From the NCBI GenBank assembly GCA_021738625.1, contig JAIPBS010000004.1, positions 1-64,000 on the forward strand: a stretch of DNA of 64,000 bases, written 5' to 3'. The stretch comes from Bacteroidales bacterium (GTDB taxonomy: Bacteria > Bacteroidota > Bacteroidia > Bacteroidales > JAIOZK01). Each line of letters begins with the position of its first letter. Position 1 is the stretch's first letter. The notes beneath the pieces are model-generated. The model saw only the letters and a list, made by a program, of their open reading frames with translations, searched no databases and was not told the DNA's origin. A program made the position numbers and the translations under genes. Shown here piece after piece: positions 1-9,888 of the stretch.

Positions 1-300
1 GACCACTTTCACACTGCAAATTAATAGAGCTTAACAGTGAACCGATCACTTGAAAGGACATTTTGTCGATGAAACGGCGCTTGATGAGTGATCGGGTCAC
101 TTTCCAGAAATTTGCCGGTGATTCGATTACTTGGGAATGTCATTTGATCAATGAAACGGCGCTTGATGAGTGATCGGGTCACTTTCCAGAAATTTGCCGG
201 TGATTCGATTACTTGGGAATGTCATTTGATCAATGAAACAGCAGTTGCTGAGTAATCGGACCACTTTTCCAAATTGGTTTAAGTGATCGGGTCACTTTCC
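1..300. repeat. 82-bp tandem repeat array (two identical units 71-152 and 153-234, degenerate units on both sides)
   Basis: gaaacggcgcttgatgagtgatcgggtcactttccagaaatttgccggtgattcgattacttgggaatgtcatttgatcaat is read twice exactly. A diverged third unit starts at 235 and a diverged unit precedes 71. Confidence 0.9.
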
Positions 301-302
301 CA

Positions 303-1607
303 TCAATCCCTTCCCCGCTCCGTCTTCACCATTTTCCTCAGCTCTGTCCTCAATACCTGCCAGTCGTCTTTGCCGGGCAAGAACTCTTTTCCTTTTGCCC
401 CTGACATTTTTACAAACAGGATCAGATGATAGATCATAGAAGCCAGGTAGGCGGCAGAAGCGGCCAGGCCTGCGCCAATGATGCCCAGCCAGGGGATCAG
501 GATGAAAACGCCGGGAATGGTGATGAGCAATCCCCAGGCCGAAGAATACATATTGTATTTGGGCTTGCCCATGCCGCTGAAATAATGGGCAAAGATCATG
601 GAGGCTGAAATGGCCATCAGCCCGATGCTGAGGCTAAGGATGACCGGTTTCAATCCACCGAAATCTTCCCCGAAAACATAAGTGAAAACAGAGGAGGGGA
701 TGGCCAGGATCACCAGCAGGGCGATCAAAGTTACGAACAGGGTGAATTTTAAAAGTTGTATGCTTATGCGTTTGGCGTATTCCGGATCGCGGGTGTTGGA
801 AATCCTCGAGAATTGCACTAGTGAAATGCTTTGCCCGATGATGCGCAAACCCTCCGTTAGTTGAACCCCGGCGGAATAAACACCCAGCGCACCCACATTC
901 AGGTGGGATTTGATCACGAAAAAGCTGAAGCGCTTGTTCATCAGCTGAATGATGTTGGCGAACTGCCCCATGCTGCCAAAAGCAAGGATCTCTTTGATCA
1001 TGGCCCCCGGTTTTTCGGGTCTGGCCACTTTGATGTTTTTGAACAGCATCCCGAAACTTGTCAGGATGGAAAGCCCCAATGCAACGTAAAGGGCGATCAC
1101 ATAAGACATCACTTCATGTTTCCTGAAAACGAAGATCATCAGGGCCAATACAATGGCGGTGGTAACGATCTGCAGAGAAAACACCTGGTTGTATCGTTTG
1201 ATCTTTTCCAGTCCTACCAGGAAATTGTAGTTTGAAAGGCAAAGCGCATTCATAAAGGCCAGCAGCAATATGTGATGCTCATAACCTGTGGCAACTATGT
1301 CGGAATAAATGCCGGGAAAAAGTGCCATCAATCTGAAAATAAAGAAAAACAGCATTAAAACCACTATGGCCCAACTGTAGGAAACCAGCAGCAGTGAAAA
1401 CAGCTTTTTACGGCTGCTGAAATACACCAGTGCGCTGCCTCCCAAAAAATCGTTCAACAACAGGATTATGCTGATGTCGAGGATGATCAGGCTGATGGTG
1501 CCCACGCCCTCCTTACCCAGGTAGTTGGTTGTGATCCACAGGGTCAGCAGGGTGAGCAGGGCATTGAGCAGCCGGGTGCCGGTGGTGCCGAGGATCTTAG
1601 TCAGCAT
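303..1607 (-). CDS. Polysaccharide biosynthesis flippase (Wzx/MATE-like membrane protein)
   Basis: 434 aa, many hydrophobic helices, N-terminus MLTKILGTTGTRLLNALLTLLTLWITTNYLGKEGVGTISLI typical of O-antigen/EPS flippases. Confidence 0.85.
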   Translation of the reverse strand: MLTKILGTTGTRLLNALLTLLTLWITTNYLGKEGVGTISLIILDISIILLLNDFLGGSALVYFSSRKKLFSLLLVSYSWAIVVLMLFFFIFRLMALFPGIYSDIVATGYEHHILLLAFMNALCLSNYNFLVGLEKIKRYNQVFSLQIVTTAIVLALMIFVFRKHEVMSYVIALYVALGLSILTSFGMLFKNIKVARPEKPGAMIKEILAFGSMGQFANIIQLMNKRFSFFVIKSHLNVGALGVYSAGVQLTEGLRIIGQSISLVQFSRISNTRDPEYAKRISIQLLKFTLFVTLIALLVILAIPSSVFTYVFGEDFGGLKPVILSLSIGLMAISASMIFAHYFSGMGKPKYNMYSSAWGLLITIPGVFILIPWLGIIGAGLAASAAYLASMIYHLILFVKMSGAKGKEFLPGKDDWQVLRTELRKMVKTERGRD

Positions 1608-3321
1608 GGCTTTGTTGTTCTGTGTTTAGATGGAGCAATCTTTTGAATTTCCTGCCCAACTGGTACCAGAGGTTTTGCACCAGAAAAGCAAAACGTTTGC
1701 CGTCGATCACCGCCAGATCCCCTGTAAAGTTGAAGGTATGCAACCCACCGTCGAATTTCGTTCCCTGTATGGCTTTAATGCCGGATACTGTGATTTCTTT
1801 AAATTCAAAGGGGCTCAGTTTTTGAACCTGGTTGATCAGGATACGCTTACCATAAGTTTCGGCGCAGTCCTGGGCGGGACGGTAAAGTTGCCCGTTCATT
1901 CTGAAGAAACTTCCCCCAGGCCTTGCCGAGTGGATATCCGTCTTCACAGGGTTGTTGGCATGCGGCAGGTAAGGGCCTTCAAAATTTTCTGCATGGTAAA
2001 TGTAAAGATGAACGCTGGGCAGCCTTCTCTTTGTGAAGAAAAGATAAAACCGCCCGTCCTGTTCAATCAGGGTTGGATCCACGGCATCGATCCCGTCCAG
2101 CAAAACCCTGTCGAAAATAAAAGTCTCCTTTTCCTTATCAAAACGGTAAAGACGGATCTGGTTTTTTTCAAAGGTTTCGGGTATGCAATATATCTGATCC
2201 TTATGCCTGAACACAGAAGGGTAGGCCAGGTGAAAATCTTCACTGATGACGGGTTGGAATTCCGAAAACGATCTTTTGGCCGGATCGTAAGAACCCATAC
2301 TGATCCTTCCTTTTCGTTCCGGGTAGTGATAATCTTCGGCAAGGATAAATGTTTTGTTTTTGTGCTCAAAAATGAAGGGATCGGCCAGGAAGTGCTTTGC
2401 CAAGGATTTGGGATGCCAGGCTGCATCTTTCAATTGTATTTGTCCGTCATCGGAAATATGAGTTTCTGCCATGGCTATGTTCCAGTCTTCCACTTTGAAC
2501 AGCTCTTTTAGATGAAAACGTAATTTGTTTAAAATTAGCTTGCAGCAGAATCCAATGAACTGAAAATTGGAAGGTATGTGGTAAATCGGTGCTTCGCTTT
2601 GGCCCGGCCATGGGCTGAAAATACCGCTTCTGATCTCATTGCACAAAAGCACCGGCCAGGATGTGCTTTCGTAATACGCCTGGTCGATATTGGCCGAATA
2701 GCTGTGAAAGACGGTTTTGAAATAGCCTTTTTTCAGAATGACGCCGGCATCCAGCTTTTCGGTAAGCTTTTGAAGGATAACACCATTCACCGGGTCGTTT
2801 TTATAGATTTCCCAGAATGCCGGCGGACCGCCGCGGTATTTCTGCTCATCGTCGTGATGAAAGCTCCAGATACCGTATTTTGCCGCATCCAGGATTTCCC
2901 CTTTTAAAATATTGAAGCCGAAACGCAAAATAAAATCCAGGCAATGATCTTTGATCCGATCAATGTCTTTCTCTAAAAAGCTGTCGGTATGTTTTGTTTG
3001 TTTTGTCCGGCAGCGGATGGTTTCACATTCTTCGATGAGGGGATGGATCGACACCCGTTTCTTGGCTTTCGGGCGGAGCAGATAGCGGTTATAAAGATTA
3101 TAAAGCAACTTTTCCCAGGGATATGTCCTGAGTTTATTAAGAAAAGAGGTTTTATTGGGGATATTGTCATTCAGGATCAGCAGAGCTGCCTGGTTTCCAT
3201 CCTTGATCAGTTTTTCGATGCACAGGTATTGCCAGTGTTCGACCGTCAGGCTGTTCAGCATCAGCCCGAAGCGAAAGCTTTGTTGCTTCTGAATCTCTTC
3301 TTGTTTATGATTATCCGGCAT
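1597..3321 (-). CDS. Formyltransferase-like domain fused to a beta-propeller (GH43-like / glucosamine inositolphosphorylceramide transferase-like) protein
   Basis: FHHDDEQKYRGGPPAFWEIYKNDPVNGVILQKLTEKLDAGVILKKG resembles the formyltransferase substrate loop. C-terminal half ADPFIFEHKNKTFILAEDY..YPSVFRHKDQIYCIPETFE..DPTLIEQDGRFYLFF is five-bladed-propeller-like. Overlaps the flippase by 11 bp. Confidence 0.7.
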   Translation of the reverse strand: MPDNHKQEEIQKQQSFRFGLMLNSLTVEHWQYLCIEKLIKDGNQAALLILNDNIPNKTSFLNKLRTYPWEKLLYNLYNRYLLRPKAKKRVSIHPLIEECETIRCRTKQTKHTDSFLEKDIDRIKDHCLDFILRFGFNILKGEILDAAKYGIWSFHHDDEQKYRGGPPAFWEIYKNDPVNGVILQKLTEKLDAGVILKKGYFKTVFHSYSANIDQAYYESTSWPVLLCNEIRSGIFSPWPGQSEAPIYHIPSNFQFIGFCCKLILNKLRFHLKELFKVEDWNIAMAETHISDDGQIQLKDAAWHPKSLAKHFLADPFIFEHKNKTFILAEDYHYPERKGRISMGSYDPAKRSFSEFQPVISEDFHLAYPSVFRHKDQIYCIPETFEKNQIRLYRFDKEKETFIFDRVLLDGIDAVDPTLIEQDGRFYLFFTKRRLPSVHLYIYHAENFEGPYLPHANNPVKTDIHSARPGGSFFRMNGQLYRPAQDCAETYGKRILINQVQKLSPFEFKEITVSGIKAIQGTKFDGGLHTFNFTGDLAVIDGKRFAFLVQNLWYQLGRKFKRLLHLNTEQQSHAD

Positions 3322-3555
3322 GCAAGCGCATTTACAGGCAAATGTAAGATAAAATGTCTTTTACCAAAACCCTGCGAGCTTATGTTCATTAAAAAGTTTG
3401 AAGTTTGATCTTGCACTGGATGTTTGTGAATAAAACCCTCGTAGGATTGCCGGGGTGGGCTTTGTCCAAAAATCTGAAATCTGGAATTTAAAACCACGCT
3501 GGGCAATGAAAAGCCAGTTTTGAAATATTTTAATTATTAGCAAAAAAACCATCCA

Positions 3556-3843
3556 ATGGGCTACATGGGCTTCGGCATCCAAAGGTGGATTTACACCATG
3601 CGTCCGCGTAAACCCTTTTCAGGAAGGCGGCAGCGAGGGACGGGCATGGATCAGGATACACCGGCCCGAAATATGAACATTTCAGGCACTGCAATCCGCA
3701 TCCCCCAGCGTTTAAGAGAAAATATAAATCAAAGGATGAATGAAATGGGCCGAAAATGGTTGCTCGACCGAATATTTACCATGGCTTATGCAGCTATACT
3801 GATAGGGGTTGTGGTTTATGTATTGGTGAGATTTGTGTTCTAA
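3556..3843 (+). CDS. Small basic protein with a C-terminal transmembrane helix (start may be 3598, MRPRKPFSGRR)
   Basis: ORF with C-terminal hydrophobic segment IFTMAYAAILIGVVVYVLVRFVF; same strand as and close to the downstream operon. Confidence 0.45.
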   Translation: MGYMGFGIQRWIYTMRPRKPFSGRRQRGTGMDQDTPARNMNISGTAIRIPQRLRENINQRMNEMGRKWLLDRIFTMAYAAILIGVVVYVLVRFVF

Positions 3844-3893
3844 CTTTAGAATGCAAAAAATAAACTACATTTGAAGCTTTATGTTTTAAAGCC

Positions 3894-4961
3894 ATGAAAC
3901 CGGCAAAAGACATTTTGATCGGTCTAAACTTCAAACAAGTGCTTTGGGCTCAGTTTGCGGCCATCACCATTTGGTTCCTGATTTCGATCATTCAATGGGC
4001 CAATAATCCCAAAGGCAACCTGGGCATTTTAATACCAATCATTGTGAGGGGTGTCGAGGGCTTATCCATATGGGTTGCATCGGGTGTATTAGTGATCATA
4101 CTGAACGTCCTCCTTAAACGGGTCAGGCAACTCCTTGCCTTTATGCTGGTTTTCCTGATGATCTATCCGGTTGCTGTACTCGCCAATTTATTGTCAATTG
4201 GCATACGTTCGCTAATTGGATATTCGGCGCCACCCCTTGGAAATTTCTTTTTTGTGCATAGTCTGCATTTTTTTATTCCCTTATTGCTTATTCTTGTATT
4301 TGTTTCAATGCTCCACTTCAGGCACTCACTCCAAACTATGCGTATAAAGGCATTGCAGGCAGAATCCCTTTCCAGGGAGGCAAACTGGTTGATGCTGCGC
4401 TACCAGGTCAATCCCCATTTTTTATTTAACGCCCTGAATTCCATCAGGGGGCTGATCGGCCTGGATGATGAAAAGGCAAGAGAATCAATTACTGAAATGT
4501 CGGATTATTTTCGTTACAGTTTGTTTGTAAATGATAAAAGCTTGGTCAGTATAAAGGAAGAAATACAGGCTGTCAGGAGCTATCTCAATATTCAAAAAAT
4601 GCGATATGGCGAAAGGCTTGAATTCGAAATTTCAGAACAAGACAACATTTCTAAGTTTGTGATCCCGGTATTTGCCATACAAACACTTGTTGAAAATGCG
4701 GTTAAATATGGATTGAAAAGCACTGATGAAAAAGTGGCCGTCGAGCTTATGCTATTGAAATCCGGGGAGGATATAATGGTTGAGGTTATCAACACAGGCA
4801 GGCTGTTTCCTGCAAGCAATGAAGAAGGAACAGGTACCGGTCTGGAGAATTTAAGAAAACGTCTTGAAATAATTGATCCCGGAAATGAACTAAAACTTAA
4901 TCAGGAGGATGGAAAAGTGAAAGCCAGCATGATCATGAAAATCATTCCACCGGGAGTATGA
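3894..4961 (+). CDS. LytS/YpdA-family membrane sensor histidine kinase
   Basis: HisKA_7TM-like membrane part, then RYQVNPHFLFNALNSIRGLIGLD (His_kinase motif) and HATPase GTGTGLENLRKRL. Confidence 0.92.
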   Translation: MKPAKDILIGLNFKQVLWAQFAAITIWFLISIIQWANNPKGNLGILIPIIVRGVEGLSIWVASGVLVIILNVLLKRVRQLLAFMLVFLMIYPVAVLANLLSIGIRSLIGYSAPPLGNFFFVHSLHFFIPLLLILVFVSMLHFRHSLQTMRIKALQAESLSREANWLMLRYQVNPHFLFNALNSIRGLIGLDDEKARESITEMSDYFRYSLFVNDKSLVSIKEEIQAVRSYLNIQKMRYGERLEFEISEQDNISKFVIPVFAIQTLVENAVKYGLKSTDEKVAVELMLLKSGEDIMVEVINTGRLFPASNEEGTGTGLENLRKRLEIIDPGNELKLNQEDGKVKASMIMKIIPPGV

Positions 4962-5680
4962 AGACCTGGGATACCATAATCGTAGATGACGAACCACTGG
5001 CCAGGTGGGAAATGCAACGGTTGCTTGAACCTTTTGGTCAAATTCGGGTTGTTGGTGAAGCTGCTTCGGTAGCGGAAGCAAATGAGCTCATCAATAGATA
5101 CACACCTGACCTTTTATTTCTTGATATTGATCTGGGTACGCAAACCGGATTCGACCTGATTGATCAAATCAATAAAAAATTCCATGTGATCTTCGTCACC
5201 GCTTATGATGAATATGCAATCAGGGCTTTTCAGGTAAACGCCCTTGATTATCTTTTAAAGCCCGTGAATCCTGAACGTCTGAACGAAAGCATTTCCAGGT
5301 TGGGTCATCCTCACCGGGATGATCCGGGTTTTTTATTAAAACCGCAGGACCGGCTTTTGATCAGCCAGAGAAATGCTTCATGTTTTATTCGGGTTGCGGA
5401 TATCTCGATTATTGAGGCGAGGGGGGATTATACATTCGTTTATACCCAAGATGGGAAAACAGGATTGACTCATCAGACAATGAAAAGGTGGATGGAACGC
5501 CTGCCTGCCGATTTGTTCCTTCAGGTCCACCGCTCTTACATAATTAATCTCGAAATGGTAAGTGAGGTGATAAAAAAGCCAGATGGAAATTCATACATCA
5601 TAATGAAAAAAACGGCAAATGAAATTCCTGTGAGCCGCACACAGCTTAGTAACATTCGAAAACGTTTCCTTCCCGGTTGA
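4958..5680 (+). CDS. LytTR-family response regulator
   Basis: REC domain (IIVDDEPLARWEMQRLL..DLLFLDIDLG..FVTAYDEYAIRAF) plus LytTR DNA-binding domain (ISIIEARGDYTFVYT..VHRSYIINLEMV). ATGA overlap with the kinase. Confidence 0.93.
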   Translation: MKTWDTIIVDDEPLARWEMQRLLEPFGQIRVVGEAASVAEANELINRYTPDLLFLDIDLGTQTGFDLIDQINKKFHVIFVTAYDEYAIRAFQVNALDYLLKPVNPERLNESISRLGHPHRDDPGFLLKPQDRLLISQRNASCFIRVADISIIEARGDYTFVYTQDGKTGLTHQTMKRWMERLPADLFLQVHRSYIINLEMVSEVIKKPDGNSYIIMKKTANEIPVSRTQLSNIRKRFLPG

Positions 5681-5709
5681 TTCGTCGAATATTACCACCA
5701 TTCGTCGAA
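5680..5709 (+). promoter_or_regulatory. Candidate LytTR binding site: direct repeat ATTCGTCGAA x2 at 20-bp spacing
   Basis: attcgtcgaa at 5680-5689 and again at 5700-5709, just after the regulator stop codon and 60-90 bp before the esterase start. Confidence 0.5.
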
Positions 5710-5771
5710 AATATAAGCGAATGATTAAGTTAAAAATGCAAGTTTGCAGGCATGATAAATTTTAGGCACTC

Positions 5772-6791
5772 ATGAAAGTTAACCCTGTTTTTTTTGGCGT
5801 ATTTGTATTGGGGATGCTATTGGTAAATACAAAAGCGAATTCGCAGCAGAATGTCTTTGATAGTTTGTTTGCAAAGGTTGACAGCCTTGCGAAGAATGGA
5901 CTGTATTATGAGGCACTTGGTCTGATCACCGGTCTACAACCCCAATATGCAGACAATTGGTTTGAGCTTTCAAAAGAGAAAATATATCTCAACGAGAAGC
6001 TGGGCCATAATGAAGAAAATCTCACAATTTTCAGGAACGGGCACCAAAAGGGATGGTTTTATTTTATCCATCCTGCATTGGCAAAGTATGATCCTTACAA
6101 AGAACTGCCGGGTTTTGATTCCATAGCATGGAAAGACATGGAGTTAAGGGAAGCGGCTTTAATTGATTCCCGAACCATTTATGAAGTAGAGCAGCCGTGC
6201 AATTGTTGCATGGGCAAAAGTCATCCTGTAATGCTGATTTTCCATGGGGGTGGCAGTAACCTGGCCAGGGTGAAAGAACACTGGCATTCGCCCATTTTGG
6301 ATTCATGCTTTATCAATATTTATTTGCAGTCATACAGGCATTATGATTCACAAACTTATGGGTGGCGCTCCGGCGATCCCCGGGCTGATGAGGACATTAG
6401 GAATATACTAAGAGATGTAATACAGAAATATGATGTTGATACCAATGCCATTTACCTATCGGGGATTTCGGCAGGTGGGACATATGCGCTTGATATTCTG
6501 CTTCGAAATGTAATGCCGGCAAAGGGTGGACTGCTGTTTTGCCCGGGTATGCCCTATCAGTTCGAAGAATTGTATAAAAATGAAAAGCTTAATTTTGACT
6601 TCACGCTATATATGGTGGGCGGTGAATATGATTTTTATCTTGAAAAACAGAAAATGATGCTTCCTGTTTTCAAAGAAGCAAAACTACATTACCTGCATGT
6701 TATCGTGCCAGGTTTGGATCACCGGTACCCACCGGATGAAGACTATTATATTGATGAAGCCTTGAAGTATTTTTTTAATCAATCACCATGA
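5772..6791 (+). CDS. Exported alpha/beta-hydrolase (esterase / phospholipase-carboxylesterase-like)
   Basis: Signal peptide; oxyanion motif LIFHGGGS; nucleophile elbow LSGISAGGTYAL; C-terminal His region VPGLDHRYPPDED. Confidence 0.75.
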   Translation: MKVNPVFFGVFVLGMLLVNTKANSQQNVFDSLFAKVDSLAKNGLYYEALGLITGLQPQYADNWFELSKEKIYLNEKLGHNEENLTIFRNGHQKGWFYFIHPALAKYDPYKELPGFDSIAWKDMELREAALIDSRTIYEVEQPCNCCMGKSHPVMLIFHGGGSNLARVKEHWHSPILDSCFINIYLQSYRHYDSQTYGWRSGDPRADEDIRNILRDVIQKYDVDTNAIYLSGISAGGTYALDILLRNVMPAKGGLLFCPGMPYQFEELYKNEKLNFDFTLYMVGGEYDFYLEKQKMMLPVFKEAKLHYLHVIVPGLDHRYPPDEDYYIDEALKYFFNQSP

Positions 6792-7939
6792 AAGGAAAAT
6801 TATATTTACTGATCGTATTGTCGCTGTTGCTTTTTGCCTGCAATCCCGAGAGCTATATTGATAAAAGAAATAATCTTACAATTTTGCACTTATTTGGGAG
6901 CCCTTATGAACGGGGCTTCGACCATGGCAAATTGTTAAAGCCACAAATTGATTCCATCATCAAAAGATGGATGATTGAAGTTGAGAACACCTACCATCAG
7001 GATTTCGAGGGAGCTATAGAGGTTTTTTCTAACAATACCACTTTCAGAGATACCGTGGGTCGCTATCATCAAGAGATTATAGAGGAAATCGAAGGGATTG
7101 CTGATGGTAGTGGGCAGGCATACGAAACCATGTTGGCTTTTCAGATGAGTGAGGAAATTGAGGCTTTTGCGGAGGAGCTTGCCGAAGGACATTGCACCGC
7201 AATCAGCGTGAACAAAACAGATACGACTCCTACCATACTCGCACAGAATATGGATCCGCCACCATGGATGCATGGAGCCCCAACCTTACTGCACATCTAT
7301 GACGATGATAAGGAATTGTATGTTTATACTGTCCCTGGGTTTATCGGCCTAGACGGAATGAACTCGAAAGGCATTGGGATTGCCTTTAATGGCATTTCCA
7401 TGTTGAGTCACTCCAGGGAGGGATTGCCGGTTTCCTTTATTGTTAGAGGGGTGTTGGATTGCACATCCGAAGCTGCAGCATACAGATATATCGAGCAGGT
7501 ACCGATTGGCGTGCCACAGTGTTTTACTATTGGCGGTCCGAAAGAGGCCCGGTGTTATGAGTGTTCACCGAATGAAAAACAAATTTTTTATCCTTTTGAT
7601 GAAAAGAACATTAGCTTCCATACCAACTTCTCATTAGCCAATCGGGATTTCAACCAATACTATATAGATTTGTTAGCTGAATATGGACGCACGGTGGATG
7701 ACCCCTATTTTTGTCCGCGCTACTTTTTGTTATATGATAAAATTGAGGAATGCGATCGTCAATTAAATGCAGTAATGATTAAGGAATTACTGAGCCTGAC
7801 TGTACCAGAAATTCATCCCATATCCAATAACAATACCTACGGATGTCTTGTTATGGGGCTGTCTGAACACCCTGTACTGCATATCGCGGCGGGAAAACCG
7901 AACGAAACCGAATTTATCAGACTTTCCTTTGATGAATAA
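6788..7939 (+). CDS. C45-family (acyl-CoA:6-APA acyltransferase-like) Ntn hydrolase lipoprotein
   Basis: Lipobox LLLFAC; GSPYERGFDHGKLLKPQI; candidate nucleophile GHCTAISV; MNSKGIGIAFNG. ATGA overlap with the upstream gene. Confidence 0.75.
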   Translation: MKGKLYLLIVLSLLLFACNPESYIDKRNNLTILHLFGSPYERGFDHGKLLKPQIDSIIKRWMIEVENTYHQDFEGAIEVFSNNTTFRDTVGRYHQEIIEEIEGIADGSGQAYETMLAFQMSEEIEAFAEELAEGHCTAISVNKTDTTPTILAQNMDPPPWMHGAPTLLHIYDDDKELYVYTVPGFIGLDGMNSKGIGIAFNGISMLSHSREGLPVSFIVRGVLDCTSEAAAYRYIEQVPIGVPQCFTIGGPKEARCYECSPNEKQIFYPFDEKNISFHTNFSLANRDFNQYYIDLLAEYGRTVDDPYFCPRYFLLYDKIEECDRQLNAVMIKELLSLTVPEIHPISNNNTYGCLVMGLSEHPVLHIAAGKPNETEFIRLSFDE

Positions 7940-7944
7940 TTGTA

Positions 7945-9888
7945 ATGAAATCACATTTTATACATATAGCATGTTTTTGTTTTGTGCTACTGGTTGATCC
8001 TTCCCTGGCTCAAAACAGAGCGAAAAATGATTCTTCCTTTCATGATTTTATCTCAGGTGAAAAATGGTTTTTTTGTGATTCATTGAAGAATTCAGGTATT
8101 GATGCAGAGGTGTTGACTGCATTCTCGGGAGCGGGTCATTTACCTGCCGGAATAAAGATTCTGTTTAGCAATCCAGGTCAAATACCCGAATTTAACTGGC
8201 ACATGGGGGAATTGTTCATTGCTTCAGCTGATCAACCATCCGGGCTATTTTATTTGGCGTACGGACTGTTAAGTATGTCTGCCGGAGGTTATGGCCCGCC
8301 CTTGAGTGGCGTAGCCCTGCCCTGGGAAAGAAATTTTTATGAATATGATGTTGATATGGTGGAGAAATTGATCAACGATGTTATAATTAAGATTGATAAC
8401 CATGACCTGACACAGTGGCGAAAGTTGCCTGATAAGCTGAAAAAATATATTTTACATTTGTTATTCAAGATGCATAGCTGTGCTGAGATGATTGCTGTTT
8501 ACCGGGAACCATTGCAGGATATAATAAGTGAAGTGGTTGAAGATGAAGGATTGTCTTTGATTCAGCGTCTTATGCGACCCTGGACCGAACGGCAGATGAT
8601 ATCATTTGAAAGTCTTGATTTAATAGATAAAGTTGATCAAAAAAAGCTTTCATTTTCAACCAGGTTGTTGATGGATGAATTTTCCCGACTGCCGAAAGAC
8701 CTGTTTATGTCGGTCGACAGTTCTTTTGAAGGCTGTTGTTTCGAAAGTGCTTGCGGCAGGGTTGCAATTACGGGTATTCAGGTTGATACCATACAAGGTG
8801 ATTATTGCCTGGTGTTGGATCTTGGTGGTAATGACCGCTACATTGGCAATATTGCCGCCTCCTCAGCGAACGTTCCTGTTAGCGTTCTAATAGACTTTCA
8901 GGGTGATGATACTTACCAAAGCGAAAATTCTCAGATCGCTTCGGGAATTGCCGGCATTGGAGCTTTACTGGATTTTGACGGAGACGATATATACTACTGC
9001 AGAAGCCATGGACTGGGATTCTCTATATTCGGTAGTTCAATTTTGTATGATTTCAAAGGGAATGATTTTTACAATAGTACTAAGGGTCATTCGCAAGCTT
9101 CGGCCTTTGTCGGGGCTGCGATGCTTATTGATAAATCGGGGGATGATATTTATTCCTGCTGCGCTTATTCTCAGGGTTTCGGTGGTTCATTGGGGGTAGG
9201 CGTATTCCTTGATTTAGAAGGAAATGACCATTACAATTGTGAACAGAGCCGGGGCGATCAACCTGCCTTTATACAGGGAGCCGGCTATGGCCGTTGTGCT
9301 GAAGCAACAGACGGTCACTCTCTGGCAGGTGGTTTTGGGATCTTTATTGAAGCCGATGGCGACGACAGCTATTTTGCAGGAAGTTTCGCACAGGGCGGCG
9401 CTTATTTTTTAGGTGCAGGTCTTTTTTATGAGAGATCAGGTGATGATACATACAACGCCCTGACACATAGCCAGGGGTATGCGGTACACAAGGGCCTGGC
9501 ATGTTTTATTGATCAAAAAGGTGATGATGTATACAATGCAGCCTGTGATCCCAGGAAAATGACCCAGGCCATCGGAGGTGGAAGGGACCATTCCGTGGGA
9601 TGGTTCCTGGAAGGGGCCGGGCAAGATACCTATCATTTCGGTAACAGAAGTGTAGGGGTTGGCGATATGAATGGCCTGGGTTTTTTTTGGGATTTCAGCG
9701 GCAGCGATCTCTATTACCATCATAATAATAACATTTACCGTAATGTTCCATCTATGGGTAAGTCATTTGACATTTTCAACGGAATGAAAACCGGATCCGG
9801 AATATACGGTAGGTTTGGATTAAGAAATCATGGAGTATTTTTGGATCAATCCGGTAACAATGCATTTTTCTCGAAAGATGAACCTTAA
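7945..9888 (+). CDS. Exported GDDxY-repeat (solenoid) protein
   Basis: Signal peptide; about 8-9 repeats of type (L/F)xDxxGDDxYxxxxxSQGxxxxxGxGxLxDxxGDD (e.g. LIDFQGDDTYQS, LLDFDGDDIYYC, LIDKSGDDIYSC, FIDQKGDDVYNA). Confidence 0.75.
   Translation: MKSHFIHIACFCFVLLVDPSLAQNRAKNDSSFHDFISGEKWFFCDSLKNSGIDAEVLTAFSGAGHLPAGIKILFSNPGQIPEFNWHMGELFIASADQPSGLFYLAYGLLSMSAGGYGPPLSGVALPWERNFYEYDVDMVEKLINDVIIKIDNHDLTQWRKLPDKLKKYILHLLFKMHSCAEMIAVYREPLQDIISEVVEDEGLSLIQRLMRPWTERQMISFESLDLIDKVDQKKLSFSTRLLMDEFSRLPKDLFMSVDSSFEGCCFESACGRVAITGIQVDTIQGDYCLVLDLGGNDRYIGNIAASSANVPVSVLIDFQGDDTYQSENSQIASGIAGIGALLDFDGDDIYYCRSHGLGFSIFGSSILYDFKGNDFYNSTKGHSQASAFVGAAMLIDKSGDDIYSCCAYSQGFGGSLGVGVFLDLEGNDHYNCEQSRGDQPAFIQGAGYGRCAEATDGHSLAGGFGIFIEADGDDSYFAGSFAQGGAYFLGAGLFYERSGDDTYNALTHSQGYAVHKGLACFIDQKGDDVYNAACDPRKMTQAIGGGRDHSVGWFLEGAGQDTYHFGNRSVGVGDMNGLGFFWDFSGSDLYYHHNNNIYRNVPSMGKSFDIFNGMKTGSGIYGRFGLRNHGVFLDQSGNNAFFSKDEP

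Noticed and set aside
71-234. Possible CRISPR array at the left edge
   Set aside because: Units are contiguous and identical over 82 bp, with no distinct spacers and no cas genes.
1630-2511. 293-aa plus-strand ORF opposite the formyltransferase-like gene
   Set aside because: Antisense to a well-supported CDS; no recognisable motifs.
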